Source: Halorubrum kocurii JCM 14978
GTDB taxonomy: Archaea; Halobacteriota; Halobacteria; Halobacteriales; Haloferacaceae
NCBI RefSeq assembly: GCF_000337355.1
Contig: NZ_AOJH01000043.1
Coordinates: forward strand, 31,282-95,281
Length of the DNA stretch: 64,000 bases
Direction of reading: 5' to 3'
Shown: in pieces, positions 50,061-59,243 of the stretch
How the letters are laid out: every line of letters starts with the position of its first letter
Position numbering within the stretch: the stretch's first letter is position 1
Made by a program: the position numbers and the translations under genes
The notes under the pieces: model-generated
The model's input: only the letters and a program-made list of their open reading frames with translations
Database searches by the model: none
Told to the model about the DNA's origin: nothing

Positions 50061-52145
50061 TCATCGGTAGCGTTTCCGCGCGTACGCCGCCAGTTCGCCG
50101 AGGTCCGGCGGGTGGTACACGGGCCCGAGGTCGTCGACGATCATCGGATCCTGTCTCTCGTCCTGGACGGCCTCGACCGCCTCGGCCAGCTGGCCGGTCG
50201 ACCCCTCGTACAGCTCGCGGCGGATCTCGTCGAGGGTGTCGCAGTCGGCGATGTCGACGTCCCGGTACGACCGGACAACCCCGGCGTCGAGGTCGTCGGT
50301 CAGCGACTGGACGATCGTGCCCGCGGTCTCCTCGTCGTGCATGTACTCCCAGAACCCGGCGGGGCCGCCGCGGTAGGCTCGGGGGTCGCCGTGGTGGTAG
50401 CTCAAGACGCCGTACTCGGTGGCCGAGAGCAGCGATCCCCGCACCAGCCCGAAGCCGCGACGGAACACCACGTCCGACCGCGCCCCGATCTCCGAAACCA
50501 CCTCCTCCGGGACCTCGTTCCAGAGCCCGCTGACGTTGGTCGGGTACGTCCGGATCCACTCGACGTTGTCGACCCCGGTGAGCTCCGAGATGTGGACCGA
50601 GTCGTCGTATCGCTCCGACCCGCCCCCTCGGGGTCGCAGCGCCGACGCGATCCAGTAGGCCGCGTACGCCGGGTACTTCACGCCGCGTTTCACGTTCCCG
50701 CTCCCGAGCAGCCCCGCGTCCTCGTTGATCACGACGAGGGAGATCTCGGCGTTCGTCTCCGCCAGCATCGTCTCGATCGCCTCCGCGACCCACCGCTCGG
50801 TGTGTTCGCCGTCGAACAGCAGGCAGACGCGGAAGGGGGCGTCGTCGCCGGTCGCGGTCGCTCCGGTGACCGCGCTCTCCCACGCCGTCGCGATCGCCTC
50901 GGGGCTCGCGTTCTCTCCGGTCGTCACGGGCGCTTCGCCGGTCTCGGTCTCCCCGTTGGTCTCGTCCGTCTCGACCGTCGCCTCGCCCGGCGAGACCGTC
51001 GCCAGCCCCGCGAGGAGGTCGGCGAAGAACTTCGTCGCCCAGTTCGGGTACCGCAGGTAGAGGTAGCCGCCGACGTGCGGGTACGACCCCGGGATCGCCC
51101 CGCGAACGGGGTCGGGACCGTCCAGCGACTGGTGCCGCTTGAGGAACTCGGCCGCGGTCCGGGCCGCCATCGCGTACTCCGCCTCCCCCGTCAGCTCGTA
51201 GAGCCGGAGCCACACCAGCCCCATCTGCGCGTTGCCGGTGAGACAGTGGTACCACGTCCCGTCCCAGTCGGCGTCGTACCTCCCCGTCAGGGCGCCGGTG
51301 CGCCGCTGCAGCTCCAAGAGCACGTCCGCGGATCCCCTCGCGGCGTCGATCAGCTCGTCGTCGTCCAGCCGGACGCCGCCCTCCAAGAGCCCCCGGATCG
51401 TGTACGCGATCGTGTGGAGGTCCGGGTCGTCGCCGGCGACGAAGGCCGCGTTCTCGAACCAGCCGTTCGGCCGTCGGCTCTCGAGCGCCCACTCGAGGTT
51501 CCGTCTTGCGGCGTTCCGGTACGTCTCCGCTCGGTCGTCGAGGACCGAGGCCCCCTCCAGTAGCGCCCACGCGATGCGGGTCGTGTAGGCGTGCACCTCG
51601 CCCTCGTAGTCGTACCGCCGCCACGCACCGTCGTCGTCCTGCGCGACGACGGCCCAGTCGCAGGCGGCGCGGACCGCGTCTGCGTACGCCTCATCGCCAG
51701 TCCGGCGATACGCCTCGACGAGCCCGAAGACGGCCTGCCCGGTGTTGAACACGTTGGGCTCGCCGCGCTCGCCGGTCCCCTCGGGGAAGCTCCCGTCGTC
51801 CCGCTGGACCGACAGGAGCCACTCGGCCATCGCGGTCGCGCGGTCGGTCGCCTCGCTTTCGGGGTGGTCGTCGCCGTACGCGTAGAGGGTGGGGACGACG
51901 TAGCCGCTCGTCTCCGGGTACGGCGGCTCCCACCCGAGCACGAGGTTGTACGTGGCGGCCGACCCGCCCCCGCCGGTCGCGTCCTGGCTTCGGAACAGCC
52001 AGTCGATCGCCGCGGACAGGTGCTCCTCGTCGCTTCCGGTGTCCGCGAGCGCCGGGAGCTGGCGCCGCGCCGCGTGGGCGGCGGAGCGCCCCCGAGCGAC
52101 TCCGGCTGAGAGACTGCGTGAGACGCCGCTAATACCGTCGAACAT
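50061..52145 (-). CDS. Fusion of (alpha/alpha)-toroid domain and sugar formyltransferase-like domain
   Basis: A 694-aa fusion. Residues about 25-400 form an (alpha/alpha) toroid of repeated helix pairs (LSAAIDWLFRSQDATGGGGS, MAEWLLSVQRDDGSFPEGTG and LEWALESRRPNGWFENAAF), like glycosidase or cyclase toroids. A Thr/Glu-rich linker follows. Residues 438-694 resemble formyl-THF-dependent formyltransferases, with SYHHGDPRAYRGGPAGFWEY (582-601) and DDLDAGVV. The His and Asp of the Asn-His-Asp triad remain; the Asn position is Ser. The ATG at 52145 is chosen; longer reading is non-coding. It is coupled to the propeller gene. Confidence 0.78.
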   Translation of the reverse strand: MFDGISGVSRSLSAGVARGRSAAHAARRQLPALADTGSDEEHLSAAIDWLFRSQDATGGGGSAATYNLVLGWEPPYPETSGYVVPTLYAYGDDHPESEATDRATAMAEWLLSVQRDDGSFPEGTGERGEPNVFNTGQAVFGLVEAYRRTGDEAYADAVRAACDWAVVAQDDDGAWRRYDYEGEVHAYTTRIAWALLEGASVLDDRAETYRNAARRNLEWALESRRPNGWFENAAFVAGDDPDLHTIAYTIRGLLEGGVRLDDDELIDAARGSADVLLELQRRTGALTGRYDADWDGTWYHCLTGNAQMGLVWLRLYELTGEAEYAMAARTAAEFLKRHQSLDGPDPVRGAIPGSYPHVGGYLYLRYPNWATKFFADLLAGLATVSPGEATVETDETNGETETGEAPVTTGENASPEAIATAWESAVTGATATGDDAPFRVCLLFDGEHTERWVAEAIETMLAETNAEISLVVINEDAGLLGSGNVKRGVKYPAYAAYWIASALRPRGGGSERYDDSVHISELTGVDNVEWIRTYPTNVSGLWNEVPEEVVSEIGARSDVVFRRGFGLVRGSLLSATEYGVLSYHHGDPRAYRGGPAGFWEYMHDEETAGTIVQSLTDDLDAGVVRSYRDVDIADCDTLDEIRRELYEGSTGQLAEAVEAVQDERQDPMIVDDLGPVYHPPDLGELAAYARKRYR

Positions 52146-52414
52146 GTCGGTTACGAGCTCGGACGCGGCCGGTCGTCGCGGTCCGCCGTCCGGGTTCGGT
52201 CGCCGCACAGAGGTGGTTCCATACCTGTGGCCGTCGGCCCGACCGGCTATGTATATACGTCTGCTAATCCCACCGCGCGCCGCGTCGGAGCGCGTGCGGC
52301 CGGGAAGCGTGCCGACCGCCGGTCCGACGTGATGGCCGGTCTCGGGAGTTCGCACGCCCGTTCGGGGCGTTAACCGCCGGATAGTCTTGTCCCGTCGCCG
52401 CCAACCGCCGCTCA

Positions 52415-53416
52415 ATGTTCGATGAGTCGTCCCCCCGACACCGGGCGTGGGGGTTCTCTCTGGATCTGTGGCTCGTGATCGCGATGACGGTCGCCGTCTG
52501 GGGGTTCGTCCTGTTCGGCGCCGCGTCCAACCCGCTGCAAGTGGTCGCCGGCGCGCTCTTCGTCGTGTTTCTCCCGGGATACGCGTTCGTGGCGGTGTTG
52601 TTCCCGTCCCGTTCGACCGAGTCGAGCAACAGCCTGTCCCGGATCGCGCTTCACCGCGAGCGGCCGAACACGATCACGGCCACGGAGCGGATCGTGTTCT
52701 CGCTCGGGACGAGCGTGGTTCTCGTTCCGTTCCTCGGCGTCGTCGCTCACTTCTCGGGGTGGGGAGTCACCGCCGAGACGGTCGTCGCGCTCGTCGGCGC
52801 GCTGACGGTCGGATTGTCGCTCGCTGCGATGGCCGTTCGCCTCCGGCTTCCGCGCGATCAGCGCTTCGGGATCGCGTCCGTCGCCCCGCTTCGACGAGTG
52901 TACGCGTGGGTGTTCGGCGCGGACGACGGCCGGGAAGTGGCTCTCGGCGCCTTCGTCGTGGCGGGCCTCCTGATCGCGGCGGTCGGGATCGGCGGCGCCG
53001 CCGTCCTGACCCCAAACGGCGAGCAGTACACGGAGCTCTACCTCCTCAACGAGGGAGAGAACGGGACCGTGGCCGACGGCTACCAAACCGACCTCGGGCC
53101 GGGAGACACCGGGACGGCGGTGCTCGGTGTGACCAATCAGGAGGGGCAGGAGCGCACGTACACCGTCGTCGAACAGGTCCAACGGACGGACGGCACCGGC
53201 GCCGGGGCGTCGGTCGTCGAGACCGACGAGACGGACCGGTTTGAGCTGACGGTGGAACGGGGTGAGACCGTCGAGCGCTCTGTCACGTTCGAGCCCACGC
53301 TCCGCGGCGGCGACGTGCGAGTCGCGTACCTGCTGTACGTCGGCGATCCGCCGGCGGACCCCGACGTCGACTCGGCGTACCGAACCACGCACCTGTGGAT
53401 CGACACGGACGAGTGA
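52415..53416 (+). CDS. DUF1616 family membrane protein
   Basis: A 333-aa protein: four transmembrane helices (DLWLVIAMTVAVWGFVLFGA, VVAGALFVVFLPGYAFVAVL, IVFSLGTSVVLVPFLGVVAH and TVVALVGALTVGLSLAAMAV), another near 190, and an extracellular beta-sandwich domain from about 205. FLPGYAFVAVLFP is the DUF1616 hallmark. This family accompanies archaeal glycosylation and S-layer genes; the function is unknown. The first unit of a 23-bp tandem repeat overlaps its stop codon. The 269-bp gap before it (52146-52414) has an AT-rich ATGTATATACG near 52250 but no gene. Confidence 0.85.
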   Translation: MFDESSPRHRAWGFSLDLWLVIAMTVAVWGFVLFGAASNPLQVVAGALFVVFLPGYAFVAVLFPSRSTESSNSLSRIALHRERPNTITATERIVFSLGTSVVLVPFLGVVAHFSGWGVTAETVVALVGALTVGLSLAAMAVRLRLPRDQRFGIASVAPLRRVYAWVFGADDGREVALGAFVVAGLLIAAVGIGGAAVLTPNGEQYTELYLLNEGENGTVADGYQTDLGPGDTGTAVLGVTNQEGQERTYTVVEQVQRTDGTGAGASVVETDETDRFELTVERGETVERSVTFEPTLRGGDVRVAYLLYVGDPPADPDVDSAYRTTHLWIDTDE

Positions 53417-53497
53417 CCCCATCGGGACTGGTCGGGTGACCCCATCGGGACTGGTCGGGTGACCCCATCGGGACTGGTCGGGTGACCCCATCGGGAC
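53413..53497. repeat. 23-bp tandem repeat, three units plus a partial
   Basis: Units GTGACCCCATCGGGACTGGT plus CGG start at 53413, 53436, 53459 and 53482 (the last 16 bp only). Copies are identical. The first unit contains the TGA stop of the DUF1616 gene, so the array extends the 3' end of that gene. Confidence 0.92.
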
Positions 53498-53525
53498 CGA
53501 CGGCGGGCCCCGAGCGCTCCCGCGT

Positions 53526-53828
53526 TCAGATCACCGAGAGGACCTGCCGGTAGACGACGTAGCCGAAGACGAGGAAGCAGACGCCGGTGAGGAGGCGGAG
53601 CCACCGCCACCACCCCGGCGACTCTCCCGTGGGGTGATACAGCTGCGTGACGGCCAGCAGGCCGACGAAGCTCAGCGTGAAGAACGCCTCAACGGAGAAC
53701 AGACCGAGCAGGAGCGTCGCACCGAGGACGAAGAGCATCCAAATCGTCTGCGTCGTGGCGACCTCCTCTAAGCTGTACGCGTACACGCCCGACGCAACGG
53801 CGTCCTGGGTCGTTGTTATACTCGTCAT
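53526..53828 (-). CDS. Small membrane protein, three transmembrane segments
   Basis: A 100-aa hydrophobic protein with helices IWMLFVLGATLLLGLF, FFTLSFVGLLAVTQLY and LLTGVCFLVFGYVVY after a polar start. No family is recognised with confidence. It is convergent with the DUF1616 gene, across the 23-bp repeat, and divergent from the GT-C-like gene. The 286-bp spacer 53829-54114 upstream has no further gene. Confidence 0.65.
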   Translation of the reverse strand: MTSITTTQDAVASGVYAYSLEEVATTQTIWMLFVLGATLLLGLFSVEAFFTLSFVGLLAVTQLYHPTGESPGWWRWLRLLTGVCFLVFGYVVYRQVLSVI

Positions 53829-54114
53829 AAGCGCCCCACGCGGGGGTCAGCCGGGCGGACAGACCGACGACGTCGACGGCTCGGACGCGACATTCCGGCG
53901 GGAGCGGCCCGCGGCTCCCGGCTTGCGGTTATCCCCAAGCGGTCCCCCGGTGGGCCGGGTCGGTTTCCCGGTGCCGTCGGCCCCGCCGCGCCCCTCGTTC
54001 GCGTATTAGCAGTGCCATTACTACGACCCGAACGGCGGTGTACTGTGACGAACCGCTCGCACGGGCCTCCCGTTCGGAGACCGGTGGTCCCGTCCGGGCA
54101 TCTCCACCACTACC

Positions 54115-56070
54115 ATGGATCAGCCATCTCGAACGACGATCAGGGCGCTCGCGGCCATCGGAACGCTGTGTCTGCTGGGGACGGTCGGGACCGTGATCCT
54201 GACGCCGCCGGCCTCCGGGTACGAGATTTCGATGTACGAGGCGTTCCCCGGGTACTTCTGGGCCCTGCTGATCGGCGTGTTCTGCTTCGGACAGCTCACG
54301 GTCCTCTCCAGCGCCGTCGCCGGCGAGGGGGACGACGGCTGGATCGCCGGCGTCGGCCTCTTGGTGATGGCCAGCGCGACTCTCGTCCTCCTCCCCGCCG
54401 TCCGCGGGTACCCGATCTACGGCCGTGCAGACGTGTTGACCCACATCGGACTGATCCGCGACCTCGAGACCATCGGCATCGCCGACAACATCTATCCGCC
54501 GGCACACATCATGACGCAGGCGTTGGCCGGTGCGACCGGGATCGACGTCGGCGAGGTGGCCAACCTCATTCCCGTGGTGTTCACCGTGCTGTTCTTCGGC
54601 GCGAACGCGCTCGTCGCCGTGCACCTGTTCGAGCGTCGACGGGCCCTGTTCTGTCTTCCGGCGGTGCTGTTGCCGATCATGGGAGCGAGCTTCCTGATGG
54701 TGATCCCGTTCCTGATGAGCGTGCTGCTGGTCCCGCTCGTCCTCTTCCTGTTCCTCAAAGAGCAGGAGACGCAGGCCGTCAAAATCCGGATTCTGCTCAT
54801 CCTAGCGATGATCGGCGTCGTCGTGTACCACCCGCTGACGGCGGTGTTCCTCCTCGTCGTCGCCGCGATGTACAGCGTGCTCGGCCGGACCCCGATCCCG
54901 TCGGCCGACTGGTCGCTGATCCCGAACGTCACCTCGCTGACGATCGTGGTGTTCAGCGCGTGGTACATGCAGTACGCGGGGATCATCATCCGGTTTCGGA
55001 ACATCGCCAACGACTTTCTCGGCCAGGCCCAGAGCGAATCCCAGCTCGACGCGACCGTCCAGACCGTCTCGTCGACCGGCCCCGACCTCGCCGACATCCT
55101 CCAGATCGCGATCCTCCAGCGGGGCAGTGAACTTCTCATCTACGGGTTCGCGGCGCTGTTCCTCGCCGTCGTCGGGCTGACGTGGTACCGGCACGGCGAC
55201 CGCCCGGACGTGTTCCGGCTCCTGTTCCTGCTGACCGCGATGGCGTTCGGGGGGATCGCGACGGTGTTCCTGACGACGGACCTGATCGCGGGATACGGGC
55301 GGCCGCTGCTGTTCGGCAAGGTGTTCGCGGTGCTGTTCGTCGGCGCGCTCTTTCATACGCTCTGGGCGGGCGCCCGGACGTACCGCGGCCGTCTGGCCGT
55401 CTCCGGGTCGTACTCGCTCGTGTTGTTCGTGTTGGTGTTCCTGATCGTGTTCAGCATGTTCGGGTCGCCGCTGGTGTTCGAGCGCAACTCGCAGGTGACC
55501 GACATGGAGATCGAGGGCTCGGAGTGGCTGTTCGAAGAGCGGAACGAGGAGCTCCTCATCGAGGAGCGGGGGATCTACCACTACCGGTACTACCACTACC
55601 ACTACGGGGTCGACGACGAGGACCCGGGGATCCGGTGGGGCGGAGCGTCGCCGCCGGCCCACTTCAACTACACCGAACACGACACGCTCGGACGGAGCTA
55701 CGACGACGACCGCTACATGATCCTCACCAAACTGGCCCGCATCGAGTACCAAGAGCGGTTCCCCGACTACGAGGACCAGTGGCAGTTCACCCCGGAGGAC
55801 TTCGAGCGGGTGGAAACGGACCCGACCGTCCACCGGGTGTACGACAACGGCGAGTTCAACGTCTACCGCGTGAGCGGGACGGCCGATGCGGTCGACGCGG
55901 CGGATACGACCGATGAGACCGATGAGACCGATGAGACCGATGAGACTGATACGGTCGACGAGACCGATGGGACCAATGAGACTGATACGACCACCGAGAC
56001 CGATTCCGGCGGCAACGAGCCGGCCGCGACGGCGAGACGCACGGGAACGAGGGTGATCCGAGCGTCCTGA
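54115..56070 (+). CDS. Multi-pass membrane protein, GT-C glycosyltransferase-like
   Basis: A 651-aa protein with about 11-12 transmembrane helices in the first 470 residues and a soluble acidic C-terminus. The first extracellular loop (SGYEISMYEAFPGYFW) and a second loop (YGRADVLTHIGLIRDLETIG) have acidic residues placed as in GT-C enzymes that use lipid-linked sugars. The Tyr/His-rich segment HYRYYHYHYG near 490 is striking. The tail carries four tandem TDE units from a 9-bp repeat. It may transfer or polymerise glycan units on the outer face. Activity is inferred from topology only. Confidence 0.65.
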   Translation: MDQPSRTTIRALAAIGTLCLLGTVGTVILTPPASGYEISMYEAFPGYFWALLIGVFCFGQLTVLSSAVAGEGDDGWIAGVGLLVMASATLVLLPAVRGYPIYGRADVLTHIGLIRDLETIGIADNIYPPAHIMTQALAGATGIDVGEVANLIPVVFTVLFFGANALVAVHLFERRRALFCLPAVLLPIMGASFLMVIPFLMSVLLVPLVLFLFLKEQETQAVKIRILLILAMIGVVVYHPLTAVFLLVVAAMYSVLGRTPIPSADWSLIPNVTSLTIVVFSAWYMQYAGIIIRFRNIANDFLGQAQSESQLDATVQTVSSTGPDLADILQIAILQRGSELLIYGFAALFLAVVGLTWYRHGDRPDVFRLLFLLTAMAFGGIATVFLTTDLIAGYGRPLLFGKVFAVLFVGALFHTLWAGARTYRGRLAVSGSYSLVLFVLVFLIVFSMFGSPLVFERNSQVTDMEIEGSEWLFEERNEELLIEERGIYHYRYYHYHYGVDDEDPGIRWGGASPPAHFNYTEHDTLGRSYDDDRYMILTKLARIEYQERFPDYEDQWQFTPEDFERVETDPTVHRVYDNGEFNVYRVSGTADAVDAADTTDETDETDETDETDTVDETDGTNETDTTTETDSGGNEPAATARRTGTRVIRAS

Positions 56071-56244
56071 CCGGTTCGGTCGCTCGAACCGTTCGTCCGG
56101 CTTCTTGAACCGTCCGCCGAGGCGCTCCGTCGTGACCGGGGCCCAGCCCCGACGACCGGGGCCCCGCGTCCGATCGACGAGGCCGCGCCGTTCCGCGGCG
56201 TTAGCCCGAGACTAGTCAAAGGAACCGTTCCCGTTGTCCGGGGT

Positions 56245-58122
56245 ATGTCGAGAGCAATCGGGGTCGGCGGGCGGCAGATCGGCGACGACGCCCCGACGTA
56301 CATCATCGCAGAGGCCGGAGTCAACCACAACGGGAGCCTGCAGCGGGCGAAGCGGCTCGTCGACGTCGCGTCGGAGGCCGGGGCGGACGCGGTGAAGTTC
56401 CAGAAGCGCAAACTCCGGGAGACGTATCTGAACGAGACCGTCGACGACCCGTCGCGCTCGGAGATGGGCGTCCAGTACACCGTCTCGAACCTCAAGGAGG
56501 TCTCGCTGACCGACGGGGAGTTCCGCGAGCTCGCGGCGTACGCGCGGGACGCCGACGTGCGGTTCCTCTGTTCGCCGTGGGACGAGGAGAGCGTCGCGTT
56601 CCTCGAGGGGCTCGACCTCTCGGCGTACAAGGTCGGTTCGCCCGACATGACGAACTTCGTCCTCCTCGAGCGGCTCATCGAGACGGGCAAGCCGCTGCTG
56701 GTGTCGACCGGGATGTCCGAGGCCGACGAGATCGACCGGACGGTGCAGTTCCTCGAGGAACACGACGCCGCCTACGCGCTGTTACACTGCCGGAGCACCT
56801 ACCCGGCCCCGTACCACAACCTCAACCTCGCGTTCATCGACGAGCTCCGCGATCGCTACGACGTTCCCGTCGGGTACTCCGGGCACGAGCGCGGGATCGC
56901 CGTCACGACCGCCGCCGTGGCCACCGGCGCCGCGGTCGTCGAGCGCCACGTCACGCTCTCGCGGGACCTGGAGGGGCCGGACCACGCGGCCAGCCTCGAA
57001 CCGAACGGGCTCGAAAAGCAGGTCCGCGACATCCGCAACGTCGAAGAGAGCATGGGGAAGCCGGTCCGGTACCTGACCCGCGGCGAGTACAACAACCGCC
57101 GGTCGCTGGGGAAGTGCCTCGCGACGACTCGGCCGATCGCCGCGGGCGAGACGATCCGGCGGGAGGACGTGACGGCCAAGAGCCCGTCGAAGGGGATCTC
57201 GCCGCAGGAGCTGTACACGGTCGTCGGGAGCGAGGCGCTCACCGACCTGTCCGCGGACGCTCCGATCCACTGGGACGACGTCGAGGAGGTCACCGACGAG
57301 GAGTACGACATCGACCTGGACGGGTGGGGGGTCGTCGTGCGGTTCGCCGACATCGACGAGCACGACTGGGGGGACCCGGACGTCTTCGAGTTCCGCGTCA
57401 ACGGGGCGGACATGGACGCGTCGCTCGACCTCGCGGGGTACGACAAGGGGCTCGGGATCCACGCCCCGGAGCAGGTCGGTCACGACCTTGTCGACCCCAG
57501 CGCGCGCGACGAGGCGACCCGCGAGGAGGCGGTCGAGGTGATACAGCGCGTGATCGACCGCACGCGGACCGAGATCGCGCCGCACTTCGAGACGGAGGCG
57601 CCGCCGATCGTCGTCCACCCCGGCGGGGTCACGCGGGACCACATGCAGCTGGAGTCCGTCCCGGAGCTGAACGCGGCGCTCGAACGGAGCCTCGCGGAGC
57701 TTGACACCGACGGCGTGACGCTCCTCCTCGAGAACATGCCGCCGCTCCCGTGGATCTACGGCGGCCAACAGTACCACAACAACTTCATGCGGGCCGACGA
57801 GATCGCCGCGTTCTGCGAGCGTAACGACGCGAAGATCTGCTACGACACCTCGCACGCGAAGCTCTGGTGTAACTACGCCGACGTCGACCTGGCCGAACAC
57901 GCCCGGACGCTCCGGCCGTACACGGCGTACCTCCACGTCGCCGACGCGGTCGGCGTCGACGGGGAGGGGATCCAGATCGGCGACGGAGAGATCGACTTCG
58001 GGCGCGCCCTCGAACCGTTCTCGGACTTCGACGGCCCGGTGATAACCGAGATCTGGCGCGGCCACGAGCGCCGCGGGAAGGGGTTCAAACTCGGCGCCGA
58101 GCGGCTCTCGTCGTACTTATAA
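56245..58122 (+). CDS. neuB: NeuB-type nonulosonate synthase fused to SAF and sugar-isomerase TIM-barrel domains
   Basis: A 625-aa fusion. Residues 1-260 form the NeuB barrel (YIIAEAGVNHNGSLQRAKRL, AVKFQKRK, YKVGSPDMTN, LLHCRSTYPAPYHNLNL, GYSGHERGI and GPDHAASLEP), condensing PEP with an N-acyl hexosamine to a sialic, legionaminic or pseudaminic-type acid. Residues 285-345 form the SAF/antifreeze-like domain (SLGKCLATTRPIAAGETI). Residues 350-625 form an AP-endonuclease-2-type TIM barrel (FETEAPPIVVHPGGVTRDHM, then CYDTSHAKLWCNYADV), like sugar isomerases. A CMP-sugar synthetase gene starts the next-door operon. The exact sugar is unknown. Confidence 0.9.
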   Translation: MSRAIGVGGRQIGDDAPTYIIAEAGVNHNGSLQRAKRLVDVASEAGADAVKFQKRKLRETYLNETVDDPSRSEMGVQYTVSNLKEVSLTDGEFRELAAYARDADVRFLCSPWDEESVAFLEGLDLSAYKVGSPDMTNFVLLERLIETGKPLLVSTGMSEADEIDRTVQFLEEHDAAYALLHCRSTYPAPYHNLNLAFIDELRDRYDVPVGYSGHERGIAVTTAAVATGAAVVERHVTLSRDLEGPDHAASLEPNGLEKQVRDIRNVEESMGKPVRYLTRGEYNNRRSLGKCLATTRPIAAGETIRREDVTAKSPSKGISPQELYTVVGSEALTDLSADAPIHWDDVEEVTDEEYDIDLDGWGVVVRFADIDEHDWGDPDVFEFRVNGADMDASLDLAGYDKGLGIHAPEQVGHDLVDPSARDEATREEAVEVIQRVIDRTRTEIAPHFETEAPPIVVHPGGVTRDHMQLESVPELNAALERSLAELDTDGVTLLLENMPPLPWIYGGQQYHNNFMRADEIAAFCERNDAKICYDTSHAKLWCNYADVDLAEHARTLRPYTAYLHVADAVGVDGEGIQIGDGEIDFGRALEPFSDFDGPVITEIWRGHERRGKGFKLGAERLSSYL

Positions 58123-58189
58123 TCCCACCACGGTGACGGGGAGGGACCGGCCGGCTTCGTCACTGGCTCTGGCGCCGTGTCGATCGGAC

Positions 58190-59065
58190 TCACCCGGTGC
58201 CCCCGGGAAGGTCCCGGAGGTCGGGGTGATCGGAGTGATCTCGGACCGTCGCGGTCCCCCGAGCGACGGCGCGCCGAGTCTCCATCCAGTCCGCGTGCCG
58301 CACCAGAAAGCAGACCGGTACCGATTCGAGGCCGAGGATCCGGGAGAGACTCAACCGGTGTTTCCCGCTCACGAGAAGCAGTTCGCCGTCCCGTCCCACG
58401 TCGACGATGATCTCCCGCTCGAGGCTCCTGAGGAATCCCACCTCGCGCTCGGCCGGCGGCGTGCGCTTCCGGTAACTGAGGCAGCCGTCTCGCCGGAGGC
58501 TTCGGTACACGTCCTCGAGGTGCGAACACCGCTCTAACACGTCCTCTGGCGACGAACAGGCGTGCCAGACGTCGCTGCGACCGGCCTCGATGTACTCGAC
58601 CGCGCGGGTGACGAACGCGGTATCGCGCCACGGGACGCCGTCGACGAAGTGCGACTCCAAGGCCCGGTACAGCAGGCCGTCTTCGATCCGCTCGGCGTGA
58701 AAGAGGTCCTCAGGCGGACCGCCGTAGGTGGGTGCCGCGTCGTGGGGGCGCCGGTCCCACTCGCCGTCCATGACGGCCCCGAACAGCGCCCGGCGCTGCC
58801 GCCACGGAGGGTACCACCGCCGCGTGAACCGGCGGATTCGGTCGGGATCGACGCGCTCTATTTTAAACGGGTCGGGCGCCGCCGCGTCGACGTCGAAGTC
58901 CGTCGGGTACCGGTACCGGTACAGGCGCGGGGCGACCGTCCAGTAGAGCGGTCTCGTGAACCGGTGACCGACCGACGCGTCGAAGACGATCCGACCGACG
59001 GCCGCCTGAGCGGCTGCGGACGGGAACGCGGAGAGGGCCCGACTCCAGACGTTTGTGACGTCCAC
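58190..59065 (-). CDS. Protein with ParB/sulfiredoxin-like motif
   Basis: A 291-aa basic-acidic protein. The C-terminal part LLLVSGKHRLSLSRILGLES followed by VPVCFLVRHADW closely fits the ParB/sulfiredoxin signature (G-x-H-R-x...G...V-P-V), which binds nucleotides. The N-terminal two-thirds (RFTRRWYPPWRQRRALFGAV, then WDRRPHDAAPTYGGPPEDL) resembles nothing I know. No partner segregation gene is nearby; its place among glycan genes suggests an unusual role, for example CTP- or ATP-dependent kinase activity. It is convergent with neuB. Confidence 0.6.
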   Translation of the reverse strand: MDVTNVWSRALSAFPSAAAQAAVGRIVFDASVGHRFTRPLYWTVAPRLYRYRYPTDFDVDAAAPDPFKIERVDPDRIRRFTRRWYPPWRQRRALFGAVMDGEWDRRPHDAAPTYGGPPEDLFHAERIEDGLLYRALESHFVDGVPWRDTAFVTRAVEYIEAGRSDVWHACSSPEDVLERCSHLEDVYRSLRRDGCLSYRKRTPPAEREVGFLRSLEREIIVDVGRDGELLLVSGKHRLSLSRILGLESVPVCFLVRHADWMETRRAVARGTATVRDHSDHPDLRDLPGGTG

Positions 59066-59243
59066 TATCCCGAGAGCGGCGGCTGCGGTATTTGTTATGG
59101 CTCAGATAACTCGCTCGACGGCCCGAGCTGACTGACGCGGAATCGCGCGAACGTGCGGTTCCCCACCCAAGAGGGCGGCCTCCCGCGCCATCTGCGCCGA
59201 TTTGTAGCTGCGTAACTAAGTCGATCGTTCGAGAGGACGCGGT

